Below are positions 1 through 8,357 of a DNA stretch of 64,000 bases, piece after piece. How positions within the stretch are numbered: the first letter of the stretch is position 1; each line of letters begins with the position of its first letter. Under the pieces are notes generated by a model. That model saw only the letters and a program-made list of their open reading frames with translations. It was not told where the DNA came from and did not search any database. The position numbers and the translations under genes were made by a program. Origin of the DNA: Chloroflexia bacterium SDU3-3 (lineage in GTDB: Bacteria > Chloroflexota > Chloroflexia > Chloroflexales > Roseiflexaceae); assembly GCA_009268125.1 (NCBI GenBank), contig WBOU01000001.1, positions 62,001 to 126,000 on the forward strand, in the 5' to 3' direction.

Positions 1-2
1 AG

Positions 3-608
3 GCCCTGCGCGATCTAGCGCGGGCCTCGGCGCGCGACCTGCCGCCCATGGGCACGCCGGAATACGCCAGCGCGGCGCGCTCGGCCTCGTCGGCGCTGTG
101 GTTTGATGCGCCGACGGGCGACTCGATCTACAGCAGCCTGGGCGGCACCCTATCGTGGCTGGCGCTGGCCCCGCCGCCCGGCGACCCCGCGCGCCTGAGC
201 GCCGACGATATCGAGATCAGCGTGGTGCTGGCGATCAGCGCCCAGAGCGACCACGGCGAGGCGTGCTGGCCCTGGCTGCGCTACCTGGGCGCGCAGCCCG
301 TGGCCATCCCGCCCGAGCGCTTCCCCGCGCGCCGCTCGCTGGCCACGGGCGCGGACTGGGCGGCCACGGCGGCGGCGGGCAGCGCCCAGGTGTACGCCGC
401 CTACGCCCCGCTGCTGGCCCAGCAGCACCCCGCCGCCACCCCGCAGGTGGCGCGCTCGGCGGTCGATCGGCTGCTGCTGGGCGCGCTCGACGCCTCGCTG
501 CACGGCGATAATCTGGCCCAGGCGCTTGATGATGCGCAGAAGCGCTACGAGCAGGTGCTGGCCTGCCTCGCCCGTAGCCCCGATGATTGGGCGTGCTCGC
601 CCGAGTGA
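3..608 (+). CDS. ABC transporter solute-binding protein, C-terminal part (5' truncated)
   Basis: The reading frame is open from the first bases of the window, so the gene begins upstream; the ATG at 48 is only an internal Met. The visible ~200 residues look like the C-terminal lobe of a family 1 extracellular sugar-binding protein. A segment with GEACWPWLRYLG resembles the usual stretch where several residues of a replaced monomer are listed before a short loop, then a Pro-rich, Ala-rich part, and the end ALDDAQKRYEQVLACL is the typical closing amphipathic helix of these proteins. Such proteins bind oligosaccharides outside the membrane and deliver them to ABC permeases. No permease follows: the gene ends in a long hairpin terminator and the next genes are on the other strand. 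The specificity cannot be read. Confidence 0.6.
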   Translation, partial: ALRDLARASARDLPPMGTPEYASAARSASSALWFDAPTGDSIYSSLGGTLSWLALAPPPGDPARLSADDIEISVVLAISAQSDHGEACWPWLRYLGAQPVAIPPERFPARRSLATGADWAATAAAGSAQVYAAYAPLLAQQHPAATPQVARSAVDRLLLGALDASLHGDNLAQALDDAQKRYEQVLACLARSPDDWACSPE

Positions 609-620
609 TGGTGCGGCGCA

Positions 621-661
621 AAAATGGCGGCGCGGCAGAAATATGCCGCGCCGCCATTTTT
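621..661. terminator. Bidirectional intrinsic terminator, 17-bp perfect stem
   Basis: Arms 621-637 and 644-660 are exact reverse complements around the loop GAAATA, with A-tract/T-tract ends on both sides. It lies between the convergent solute-binding-protein gene and the ECF operon, so it can stop transcription from both. Confidence 0.9.
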
Positions 662-681
662 ATCTACCGATCTGCGGTTTC

Positions 682-1506
682 CTACAGCCCCGCCCAGCCC
701 GCCGCGAGCGCGCCCGCCGTGGCCAGCGCGCCCGCCGCCAGCGCCCGCCAGTCGGCGCGGGCCAGGCGCAGCACGCGCCGCTTGGTTCTGCCGCGCCCGC
801 CTCGGTAGCAGCGCGCATCCATGGCGGTGGCCACCACCTCGGCGCGGGCCATGGCCCCCACGAACAGCGGCACCAGGATGCCGCCCAAGGCCCGCGCGCG
901 GCCCAGCAGCCCGCCGGTGTCGATGCCCTGGCCGCGCGCGGCCTGCGCCTTCACCAGCCGCTCGACCTCGCCCACCAGCAGCGGCACGAACTTCAGCGCG
1001 ATCACCAGCGTCATCACCAGCTCGTTCACAGGGATGCGCAGGCGGGCCAGCGGGGCCAGCATCACCTCTAGCCCGTCGGCCAGATCCATCAGCGTGGTGG
1101 TCAGCATCAGCGTGGTGACGAGGGTGTACAGCAGCACTACGCGCAGGAGCGTGATTATGCCCAGCCGCAGCCCTTCCCACGTGACCGCCAGCCAGCCCCA
1201 GCGCCAGAGCACCTGCGCGCCCTCGGTGGGGTAGAACAGCACCTGGAAGCAGAACAGCACCAGCATGGTGCCCACCAGCAGCCGCAGCCCGCGCAGCATG
1301 TAGCCCACGGGGATGTGGGCCACCCCGATGGCGATAGCCAGCGCCACCACGACCACGCCCGCCGACACAAAGCTGCCGCTGGCCAGCAGCGCCAGCATCA
1401 GCCCGGCGGTGCACAGCAGCTTGGTGCGCGGGTCCAGCCGGTGGATGGCCGAGCGGGTGTCGATGTACTGGCCAAAGGTGACGTTGCGCGAGAACTCTAT
1501 CGCCAT
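682..1506 (-). CDS. ecfT: ECF transporter transmembrane component EcfT
   Basis: Energy-coupling-factor T component, the integral membrane scaffold that couples the ATPases to the substrate-binding S subunit. The 274 residues begin with the family N-terminus FGQYIDTRSAIHRLDPRTKL and hold about five to six hydrophobic segments. The two coupling-helix Ala-Arg signatures are visible as AQAARGQG and AMDARCYRGG; the second normally reads ARGYR, so a Cys replaces Gly. The ATG at 1506 has GGAGG seven bases upstream; a GTG one codon earlier is the alternative. The start overlaps the stop of the ATPase gene by one base (TGATG), which implies translational coupling. It is the last gene of an S-AA'-T operon that ends at the 621-660 hairpin. 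Confidence 0.9.
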   Translation of the reverse strand: MAIEFSRNVTFGQYIDTRSAIHRLDPRTKLLCTAGLMLALLASGSFVSAGVVVVALAIAIGVAHIPVGYMLRGLRLLVGTMLVLFCFQVLFYPTEGAQVLWRWGWLAVTWEGLRLGIITLLRVVLLYTLVTTLMLTTTLMDLADGLEVMLAPLARLRIPVNELVMTLVIALKFVPLLVGEVERLVKAQAARGQGIDTGGLLGRARALGGILVPLFVGAMARAEVVATAMDARCYRGGRGRTKRRVLRLARADWRALAAGALATAGALAAGWAGL

Positions 1507-3242
1507 CACAGCACCTCCATGATCGCGCGCTCAAGCTCGTCGAGGTCGAGCACGTCGGTGGAGAGCGCGGGGAACACCGCCCGCAGCTCCAGGGCGATGC
1601 TGGCCGCCTCGTCTAGCTCCACGCCGTGGGCCAGCAGCTCGTCGGCGCGGCGCAGCAGGGCGCGGGGCGCTCCCTCCATCACCACGCGGCCCTCGGCCAT
1701 CACCAGCACGCGGTCGGCGCGGCTGGCCAGCGCGTCAAAGCTGTGGCCCACCACCACCACGGCCATGCGGTCGTCGCCGCGCAGCCCGCCCACCAGCGCG
1801 GCCAGCTCGTCGCGGCCCTGCGGGTCCAGCCCCGCCGTCGGCTCATCCAGCACCAGCGCCTGCGGCTCGGCGGCCAGCGCCCCCGCGATCGCAACCCGGC
1901 GCTTCTGCCCGCCGCTCAGGGCGTGCACGTAGCGCAGCCGGAAGGCCTCGTAGTCCAGCCCGGCCTGCTCCATGGCCCGCTGCACCAGGGCGCGCGACTG
2001 CGCGGGCGGCAGCTTCTTCTGGCGCGGCGCGTACGAGATGTCCATGCCCACGATCTCCTCCAGCAGCTGGGTCTCGGGCTGCTGGAACACCACGGCCACG
2101 GCCCGCCGCAGCCGCTCGCGGTCGAACCCGGGTGCGGCCACATCCTGGCCCTGGTAGAATACGTGCCCCGGCCCCGGCGTGCGCAGCGCGTTGAAAAACT
2201 CCACCAGTGTGCTCTTGCCCGCCTGGGTGCCGCCCAGGATAGCCACGGTCTCGCCCGGCGCAATCGCGCAGGAAGCCCCACGCAGCGCGGGCCGCTCCAG
2301 CGGGGTTCCGGCCATGTACGAGAAGTGTAGGTCACGCACCTCGATCAGCGGCGCGCTGGCCTGTGGGGATGTGCGCTCGTTGGGGTTGATAGGCGCGGGT
2401 GGGGTGGCAGCGGGCTTGGCCAGCGGGGCCATGTGCGCACGCAGCTCGGCGGGCGTCAGCACCACCTCGGGCAGGGCTACGCCGCGCCGCCGCAGCCGCT
2501 CGGCCAGGGCAGCTGCCATGGGCACCGCCAGCCCCAGCGCGGCCAGCCGCCCGCGCTGGGCGAACACCTCGCGCGGGGTTCCCTGCATGGCCACCTGCCC
2601 CTGGTGCAGCACCACCACGCGGTCGAATGTGATGATCTCGGGCATGAAGTGGGTGATGTGGATGACCGCCACGCCCAGCCGCTCGCGCAGCCCGTGGGCC
2701 AGCCCGATCAGGTCGCGGGCCTGCTGCTGCGGGATCATAGTGGTCGGCTCATCCAGAATGAGGTAGCGCGGCTCCATGGCCAGCACGCCCGCGATCGCCA
2801 CGCGCTGCTTCTCGCCGCCCGAGAGCTGGCTGATCTGCATGTCGGCGAGCTGCTCCAGCCCCAGCGCGGCCAGCGCGCCCTGCACCCGCCGCTCGATCTC
2901 GGCGGGCGGCAGCCCCAGGTTCTCCGGCCCGAAGGCCACGTCGTCCACCACGGTGTTGGCGATCAGCTGGTCGTCGGGGCGCTGGAAGACCATGCCCACT
3001 CGCCTGCGCACCTCCCAGGCGTGCTGCGGCGCGAGCTCCACCCCATCCACGGTGATGCGCCCCGCCGTAGGCAGCGCCAGCGCGCACAGCATGCGGGCCA
3101 GGGTGCTTTTCCCGCTGCCGTTGGCCCCGATCACCGCCACCAGCTCGCCAGGGGCGATGGCGAGGTCGAGCGGGCGCACGGCGTGGATGGCGTCGCGTTG
3201 GCCTGCGTTGTAGCTAAACGCGGCCTGTTCTAGCTTGATCAT
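1506..3242 (-). CDS. ECF transporter double ATPase (EcfA-EcfA' fusion)
   Basis: Two complete ABC ATPase domains in one 578-residue chain power an ECF vitamin/metal importer. Domain 1 (about residues 1-245) has Walker A GANGSGKST, signature LSGGEKQRVAIAG and Walker B YLILDEPTT. Its D-loop reads MIP instead of the usual (S/A)GLD, so site 1 may be partly degenerate. A Pro-rich linker (about 275-300) joins domain 2, with Walker A GGTQAGKST, signature LSGGQKRRVAIAG and LVLDEPTAGLDP. ECF ATPases are usually two separate proteins of ~280 residues; fused versions occur in actinobacterial and Chloroflexota-type systems. The gene follows the S component after a 12-bp gap and touches ecfT. Confidence 0.92.
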   Translation of the reverse strand: MIKLEQAAFSYNAGQRDAIHAVRPLDLAIAPGELVAVIGANGSGKSTLARMLCALALPTAGRITVDGVELAPQHAWEVRRRVGMVFQRPDDQLIANTVVDDVAFGPENLGLPPAEIERRVQGALAALGLEQLADMQISQLSGGEKQRVAIAGVLAMEPRYLILDEPTTMIPQQQARDLIGLAHGLRERLGVAVIHITHFMPEIITFDRVVVLHQGQVAMQGTPREVFAQRGRLAALGLAVPMAAALAERLRRRGVALPEVVLTPAELRAHMAPLAKPAATPPAPINPNERTSPQASAPLIEVRDLHFSYMAGTPLERPALRGASCAIAPGETVAILGGTQAGKSTLVEFFNALRTPGPGHVFYQGQDVAAPGFDRERLRRAVAVVFQQPETQLLEEIVGMDISYAPRQKKLPPAQSRALVQRAMEQAGLDYEAFRLRYVHALSGGQKRRVAIAGALAAEPQALVLDEPTAGLDPQGRDELAALVGGLRGDDRMAVVVVGHSFDALASRADRVLVMAEGRVVMEGAPRALLRRADELLAHGVELDEAASIALELRAVFPALSTDVLDLDELERAIMEVL

Positions 3243-3254
3243 ATGCCCTGCTGC

Positions 3255-3857
3255 CTAGAATGAGGAGTCGTCGCGCGAGCCGCGCTCGCTGGCGGTGGTG
3301 CGGCCCGAGCGCACCAGGTTGACCGCGCGCACCACTAGTGGGGTGACAATCGCGGCGATCACCAGCTCGGCCAGAGCCTGCGGCACTAGCGAGAGCACGA
3401 ACGCGCCCGCGCCAGTGCCAGCTGGCAGCTGCGCAAACAGCAGGATGGCCCCCACCACCAGCACGGTGTTGGTGAGCGTGCCCACCACCCCGGCCACCAC
3501 CGCCGCCAGATCTTGGTTGACCTTCACCAGGCTGCGGTAGGCCAGCCACGAGGCGACACCGATCAGCAGGCGCGGTGCTACCGAGATCAGCGGGTTGGCA
3601 AACAGCGGCGACCCCGAGTAGAGCAGGCTATAGATGCCGAAGATGCCGCCCGCCAGCGTTCCCACCAGCGGCCCCTCTAGCACCGCGCCGATGATCGCGG
3701 GGATGTGCATGATTGTGGCGTTTCCGGTGAGGTTGGGCACGGGGATGAAGCCCAGCCGCGTCACCGCCAGCACGATCGCGATAGCGCCAAGCACGCCGCC
3801 CACCACAATCCGGCGGGTGTTCAATCCGGTCTGTCGTTCGTTTTTCGCCTGTGTCAT
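3255..3857 (-). CDS. ECF transporter substrate-binding (S) component
   Basis: Small (200 residues) hydrophobic protein with about six predicted membrane segments. The LGFIPVPNLTGNATIMHIPA region is typical of S components (ECF transporter S family, Pfam PF07155/PF12822 type), in which the loop after helix 1 helps form the vitamin pocket. The S subunit captures substrate and topples in the EcfT/A scaffold encoded just downstream. An upstream Met at 3887 exists, but the ATG at 3857 has AAGGAG seven bases ahead and gives a start MTQAKNER, so it was chosen. The substrate is unknown. The divergent neighbour is a CoaB-like protein of pantothenate metabolism, which makes pantothenate a candidate by context only. 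Confidence 0.85.
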   Translation of the reverse strand: MTQAKNERQTGLNTRRIVVGGVLGAIAIVLAVTRLGFIPVPNLTGNATIMHIPAIIGAVLEGPLVGTLAGGIFGIYSLLYSGSPLFANPLISVAPRLLIGVASWLAYRSLVKVNQDLAAVVAGVVGTLTNTVLVVGAILLFAQLPAGTGAGAFVLSLVPQALAELVIAAIVTPLVVRAVNLVRSGRTTASERGSRDDSSF

Positions 3858-4002
3858 CTGCCACTCCTTCTGAGAACGTTCCACCATGGTAGCAGAGATT
3901 TGCAGATGCCTTGCGATCCGCTTGGGGAAAGGTCTGTGTAAGCTGGGGAAGGGCCTGTGTAGCTTGGGGCAGTGCGATTAAAGGCGGCGAGGTAGCTCTT
4001 GC

Positions 4003-4008
4003 TATACT
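4003..4008 (+). promoter_or_regulatory. -10 box candidate for the CoaB-like gene
   Basis: TATACT lies 31 bases before the ATG at 4039, which has AAGGAG upstream. No good -35 hexamer is visible at 17 bases, so this is only a -10 call. Confidence 0.4.
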
Positions 4009-4038
4009 ATCGCCACGCCACTGAACAAGGAGAGCGCA

Positions 4039-4767
4039 ATGCCACCGCCCATGATCGCCGTCATCACTGGCGGCACTCTGGCCCACATCCGCCCGCATCT
4101 AGCGCTGTGTGCCCCGGCCTATGGCCAGGTGGGCAGCGTTATCGCCGCGCGCCTGCGCGCCGCGCCCGCCCTGGCCGGGTGGGAGATCCACCGCATCCCC
4201 ATGCGCATGGCCGGCCGCCCCGGCCCCGCCACACGCCGCATGCTGGCCGCGCTGGGCTGCCCCGCTAGCCCCGAGACCAATGCCGACGTGGCGGCGCTGC
4301 TGCGGGGCCTGCTGGCCGCGCCGCACACCAGGGCCGTGGTGATGGCCGCCGCGATCTGCGACTTCGAGCCCGAGGATCTGGTGGTGCGCGGAGAGGATGA
4401 CGCGGAGGAGCAGAGCGCCGCGTTTGGCAAAAGCGCGCCGCGCCTGCACCACGCCCGCTCGGCCACCATCGCGCTGCGCCCGAGCGAGAAGCTGCTGACC
4501 ATGGTCAAGGCGATGCGCCCCGATGTGGCGCTGGTGTCGTTTAAGACCACCGCCGGGCAGAGCGTGGAGGAGATGGCGGCGCGGGCCAGCCAGAGCCTGC
4601 GCGCCAGCGGGTCGGATGTGGTGTTGGCCAACGATCTGCACACCCGCCGCAACCTGCTGGTGTATGCCGATGGCTCGCGCCAGATCGCCCCCAGCCGCCG
4701 CGCCGCCATCGCGCTGCTGTGCGGCACGCTGGCCGGGCGGCTGTGCCCGCCGCTCGGCCAGGAATAA
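4039..4767 (+). CDS. CoaB-like protein (phosphopantothenoylcysteine ligase/DFP domain)
   Basis: 242 residues that resemble the CoaB (DFP) half of the CoaBC flavoprotein, which ligates cysteine to phosphopantothenate using CTP. Visible similarities are the N-terminal ITGGTLAHIRP (nucleotide-fold glycine turn), the AAAICDFEPED segment, the SEKLL...RPDVALVSFKTT block that corresponds to the KI.....LVGFKAET region of CoaB, and DVVLANDL near the end. There is no N-terminal CoaC-type decarboxylase domain. It is shorter and more divergent than canonical CoaBC, so it could be a paralogue with another nucleotide-linked role. Stand-alone, divergent from the ECF operon, convergent with the methyltransferase gene (14-bp gap). 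Confidence 0.65.
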   Translation: MPPPMIAVITGGTLAHIRPHLALCAPAYGQVGSVIAARLRAAPALAGWEIHRIPMRMAGRPGPATRRMLAALGCPASPETNADVAALLRGLLAAPHTRAVVMAAAICDFEPEDLVVRGEDDAEEQSAAFGKSAPRLHHARSATIALRPSEKLLTMVKAMRPDVALVSFKTTAGQSVEEMAARASQSLRASGSDVVLANDLHTRRNLLVYADGSRQIAPSRRAAIALLCGTLAGRLCPPLGQE

Positions 4768-4781
4768 AAGCTTGGCCCGCG

Positions 4782-5984
4782 CTACCGCTGGTGCGCCATG
4801 GCGTAGGGTATCTCGATCATCAGGATCTCGCGCAGGATCTCCGCCGACTCGCCATCGACCCCCAGATGGGCCAGTGTGGCCTCGCGTGTGCTGGGCGCGC
4901 TGGCCCCCAGCGCATCGATGGCGGTGGTCAGCCGCGCGGGGCTGCTGGTGGCCAGCCCGTGCCCGCGCGAGGTGAGCACGTTGGCCTGCTGGAACAGCGG
5001 GCTGCGGCGGCTGGGCGAGCTGAGCACCAGCGACTCGCCCAGCTGGTAGAGCAGGCGCTCGCCCTGGGCGGCCAGCGATGGGCGGTGGGCGATGAAGAAA
5101 CGCAGATCGCCCACGCGGGCCTCCTGCCAGCGCACACGCTGCTGCGGGGCTGCGCTGGCCACGTGGCCAGCGCGCGGGCCGCTGGCCACCACCAGATCGG
5201 CGCTGCGCCATGGCCCCATGTTGCCGAACCCGGCCATGTGCAGCTGGCCCTGCTCGAACGAGGGCGTGTCGTAGTGCAGGAAGCCGCTGAGCATCTGCAC
5301 CGCGCAGAACTGCATCTGGAGCGCCCCGATGATCCTGCCGCGCTCGCCAGTGGCGCTGGGCCGCGTCAGGTCGGGGAAGAGCGCCAGCAGCAGCGTGCCC
5401 TGGGGGGCTAGCTGGCGGGCGCGGGCCAGCCACAGCGGGTACTCGTCGGCGTACCAGGGCGGGTCAAGGAACACCGCATCAAAGGGCGGCTGGCCCAGCT
5501 GGCCGGGGTCGTCGGCTACATCGTAGTGGTAGGCCATGTCGCCCGAGCGGGCCGCCGCGCCGCTGGTGTCCTGGATGAGCGCATCGTCGGCATCCAGCAG
5601 GGCGCGGTAGCCGCCGACCCGGCGGGCGCGGAACCACTCGTAGAGTCGCGGCGCGCCCAGGAAGGCCAGCCGCATGCCATCCCAGCTGCGCATGTGCTCG
5701 ATGCGCGCGCACGTCTCGGTGGAGAAGTACCACGAGGCCAGCGCAGGGTTGTTCTCGATCTGCGTGGTGATGCCCTGGGGGATCATGGCGGGCAGCGCCT
5801 GGATGCGGGCTGTGTCGCGCTGGCGCAGCAGGGGCAGCGATGGATGATCGCGCATGTGCGTGGCGACCGTGGTGGGGTAGGCCCCCGCGCACTGCCGGAC
5901 CAGCTCGGTGAAGCTGTAGACGTTCGATCCCAGGGCGGCTTCGATCCGCTGATAGAGGCGTTGGGCGTAGTACTCTTCTTCCAC
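4782..5984 (-). CDS. SAM-dependent methyltransferase with DPPW motif and N-terminal helical/HTH-like region
   Basis: About 400 residues. The central part has FDAVFLDPPWYADEYPLW, the catalytic DPPW/Y motif (motif IV) of amino-methyltransferases acting on adenine N6 and related amines. A preceding segment RLAFLGAPRLYEWF may be the degenerate SAM-binding strand. The first ~60 residues (YSFTELVRQCAGAYPTTVATHM) look like a winged-helix or helical DNA-binding unit, and the C-terminal ~100 residues are an unassigned helical region. The GTG at 5984 has AAAGGA six bases upstream; ATGs at 6008 and 6020 are alternatives. No restriction nuclease lies next to it. Substrate (DNA, RNA, protein or small molecule) cannot be told from sequence. 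Confidence 0.55.
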   Translation of the reverse strand: MEEEYYAQRLYQRIEAALGSNVYSFTELVRQCAGAYPTTVATHMRDHPSLPLLRQRDTARIQALPAMIPQGITTQIENNPALASWYFSTETCARIEHMRSWDGMRLAFLGAPRLYEWFRARRVGGYRALLDADDALIQDTSGAAARSGDMAYHYDVADDPGQLGQPPFDAVFLDPPWYADEYPLWLARARQLAPQGTLLLALFPDLTRPSATGERGRIIGALQMQFCAVQMLSGFLHYDTPSFEQGQLHMAGFGNMGPWRSADLVVASGPRAGHVASAAPQQRVRWQEARVGDLRFFIAHRPSLAAQGERLLYQLGESLVLSSPSRRSPLFQQANVLTSRGHGLATSSPARLTTAIDALGASAPSTREATLAHLGVDGESAEILREILMIEIPYAMAHQR

Positions 5985-6022
5985 AGCGAGTCCTTTCTGC
6001 TGCTCCATGCGGCTGCACACAG

Positions 6023-6094
6023 TTTGCGCAAAGCTCTATCGGCCTATGTGCGCACAACCGCTGCAGCGCAGCGTGAGGCCGTGCGCAAACGGCC
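6023..6094. promoter_or_regulatory. Three TGCGCA-centred palindromes (candidate operators)
   Basis: TTTGCGCAAA (6023-6032) and TGTGCGCACA (6047-6056) are perfect palindromes. GGCCGT-GCGCAA-ACGGCC (6077-6094) is an 18-bp palindrome with the same core. Central CG-flanked symmetric sites are typical of LacI-family operators; they sit between the divergent methyltransferase and GH42 genes. Confidence 0.5.
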
Positions 6095-6138
6095 CGTGCG
6101 GGCATAGGCGCTACCAATTGGCATAACGTGAAAGGAAC

Positions 6139-6167
6139 TTGCGGCAAGTATATCATCGGCGTATAGT
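6139..6167 (+). promoter_or_regulatory. Sigma-70-type promoter for the GH42 gene
   Basis: TTGCGG (6139-6144), 17-base spacer, TATAGT (6162-6167). The start codon is at 6243, giving a leader of about 70 bases. The palindromes at 6023-6094 lie just upstream. Confidence 0.5.
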
Positions 6168-6242
6168 ATGGCAACCCGTACTTTGTTCGTAGTTTGCGGT
6201 GGGCACTGCGTGTGCGACTGTAGACATGTAAGGTGAGGAACC

Positions 6243-8309
6243 ATGGCAAAAGCCCTATCGAGCGAGCAGTTCCGGCTCGGGGTGTGCTACTACCCCGAGC
6301 AGTGGCCGGAATCGCTCTGGGATGATGATTTTCGCCGGATGCGCGAGCTTGGCTTCTCGGTGGTGCGCATGGCCGAGTTCGCGTGGTCGATCTTCGAGCC
6401 TGCCGATGGGCAGTTCTCCTTCGCGCTATTCGACCGCGTGCTCGATCTGGCGCACCAGCACGGCCTGGCCGTCATCCTCGGCACACCCACGGCCACGCCG
6501 CCGGCCTGGCTGACCCACGGCCACCCCGAGGTGCTGAACGCCACCCGCGAGGGCCTGCCCTACCAGCACGGCCAGCGCCGCCACTACAGCTACAACGCGC
6601 CGATCTACCGCGAGCTGTCGGCCCGGATCGTCACCCAGCTGGCCGAGCACTATGGCCAGCACCCCGCGCTGATCGGCTGGCAGATCGACAACGAGCTGAA
6701 CTGCGAGGTGAATGTCTTCTACGCCGAGGCCGACCATACGGCCTTCCGCGCGTGGCTGCAGGGGCGCTACCAAAGCCTGGATGCCCTGAACGCCGCCTGG
6801 GGCACGGTGTTCTGGAGCCAGACCTACAGCGACTGGGCGCAGGTGCGGCTCACCGGCCTCACGCCCAGCGACTCGCCCAACCCCCACCAGTCGCTCGATG
6901 AGAAGCGCTTCATCTCGGACAGCGCGATCAGCTTCGCGGCGATGCAGGCCGAGATCATCCGCCCGCGCTCACCGGGGCGCTGGGTCACCACCAACGGCAT
7001 GTTTGGCCATCTGGACAGCTACGCGCTCACCGAGCAGGCGCTGGACTTCTTCTCGTACGACTCGTACCCCAACTTCGCCACGATCTACCCCGACGCAGGC
7101 CCCGAGCCGCTGCTCGACCGGATCGGCGGCTGGAATCTGAGCCGCGTGCGCGGCATCTCGCCGACCTTCGCGATCATGGAGCAGCAGTCTGGCCCTGGCG
7201 GTTGGGTAAACCGCATGGCCCAGCCCGCCCCCAAGCCCGGCCAGATGCGGCTGTGGACCTACCAGTCGATCGCGCATGGGGCCGATATGCTGCTGTACTT
7301 CCGCTGGCGCACGGCTACCATGGGCACCGAGATCTACTGGCACGGCCTGAACGACTACCACAACCAGCCCAATCGCCGTATCGCCGAGGCCGCCCAGATC
7401 GGCCAGGAGCTGGCCACGATCGGGCCGCAGATCGTTGGGTCGCAGGTGGTGGCGGATGTCGCTATTGTGCTGGACTACGAGAATGAGTGGGATGGCGAGC
7501 TGGATGTGTGGCACGGCCCGCTGGCCCAGCAGAGCACGCACGCCTGGGTGAAGGCGCTGCAGTACCAGCATATCCCCTGCGACGCGGTGTATATGCGCCC
7601 AACGACAACCGCCGCCGATCTGGCCCGCTACCGCCTGCTGGTCTACCCCCATCCGGCCATCCTCAGCGAGGAGACGGCGGCGGTGCTGGCCGCGTATGTG
7701 GAGCAGGGCGGCGCGCTGGTGCTGGGCTGTCGCACTGGCTACAAGCTGCCCAGCGGCCAAGTGGCCATGCGCCCCATGCCCGGGCCGCTGGCCGAGCTGT
7801 GTGGCGTGACCGTGGCCGACTTCACCCGTGTCGGCCCGCACGAGCAGCCGCCCGCGCTCTCGTGGGTCGAGACCTCGCCCACCGAGGGCATCATCCGCGC
7901 CGAGCTGTTCAACGAGCAGCTCATGGTTCAGTCGCCGCAGGCCACGGTGCTAGCCGAGTACGGCAGCGGCTTCTACAGCGGCTCGCCCGTGCTGGTGCGC
8001 AACCCGGTGGGCGCTGGCCGGGTCTACACCTATGGCTCGACCTTCACCCAGCCGCTCGCCGAGTTTCTGCTGTTCGAGATCGGCATCTCCTCGCCCGCCG
8101 TCGGCCTGTTCGATCTGCCGCGCTCGGTCGAGCTGTGCCTGCGCCAGCACCCGGCCACCGGGCAGCGCTTCGCCTTCTTGCTGAACTACAGCGGCGAGTT
8201 TCGCGAGCTGGAGCTGCTGCGCGGCATGCGCGACGCCCTGGGGGTGCAGCTTGAGGGCTACATCACGCTGGAGCCATACGGTGTGCGGGTGATCGTGCTT
8301 GATGCCTAG
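6243..8309 (+). CDS. Beta-galactosidase, glycoside hydrolase family 42
   Basis: 688 residues with the full GH42 layout: a TIM barrel (about 1-385), a trimerisation domain beginning near DVAIVLDYENEWDGE, and a small C-terminal beta domain. The N-terminal LGVCYYPEQWPESLW and VVRMAEFAWS blocks are diagnostic. The acid/base Glu is E151 in GWQIDNELNCE and the nucleophile Glu is E313 in FAIMEQQSGP. No signal peptide is present, so it should act in the cytoplasm on imported galactosides such as galactan-derived oligomers. GH42 enzymes often accompany galactan side chains of pectin, which fits the pectin locus at 17-32 kb. RBS AGGTGAGG; monocistronic, with a strong hairpin 98 bases downstream. Confidence 0.95.
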   Translation: MAKALSSEQFRLGVCYYPEQWPESLWDDDFRRMRELGFSVVRMAEFAWSIFEPADGQFSFALFDRVLDLAHQHGLAVILGTPTATPPAWLTHGHPEVLNATREGLPYQHGQRRHYSYNAPIYRELSARIVTQLAEHYGQHPALIGWQIDNELNCEVNVFYAEADHTAFRAWLQGRYQSLDALNAAWGTVFWSQTYSDWAQVRLTGLTPSDSPNPHQSLDEKRFISDSAISFAAMQAEIIRPRSPGRWVTTNGMFGHLDSYALTEQALDFFSYDSYPNFATIYPDAGPEPLLDRIGGWNLSRVRGISPTFAIMEQQSGPGGWVNRMAQPAPKPGQMRLWTYQSIAHGADMLLYFRWRTATMGTEIYWHGLNDYHNQPNRRIAEAAQIGQELATIGPQIVGSQVVADVAIVLDYENEWDGELDVWHGPLAQQSTHAWVKALQYQHIPCDAVYMRPTTTAADLARYRLLVYPHPAILSEETAAVLAAYVEQGGALVLGCRTGYKLPSGQVAMRPMPGPLAELCGVTVADFTRVGPHEQPPALSWVETSPTEGIIRAELFNEQLMVQSPQATVLAEYGSGFYSGSPVLVRNPVGAGRVYTYGSTFTQPLAEFLLFEIGISSPAVGLFDLPRSVELCLRQHPATGQRFAFLLNYSGEFRELELLRGMRDALGVQLEGYITLEPYGVRVIVLDA

Positions 8310-8357
8310 CGTTGGGCGCGCAGCTCGTGATGGTACCTGAGGTGATGTCCCTTCGAC

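Noticed and set aside
545-1534. Long reading frames opposite the ecfT gene (329 residues) and similar Arg/Ala/Gly-rich frames elsewhere
   Set aside because: They are antisense shadows in GC-rich DNA; composition is dominated by Arg, Ala, Gly and Pro and they overlap well-supported genes.
4782-5984. Restriction-modification system
   Set aside because: Only a methyltransferase-like gene is present; the neighbours are CoaB-like and GH42 genes, with no nuclease.
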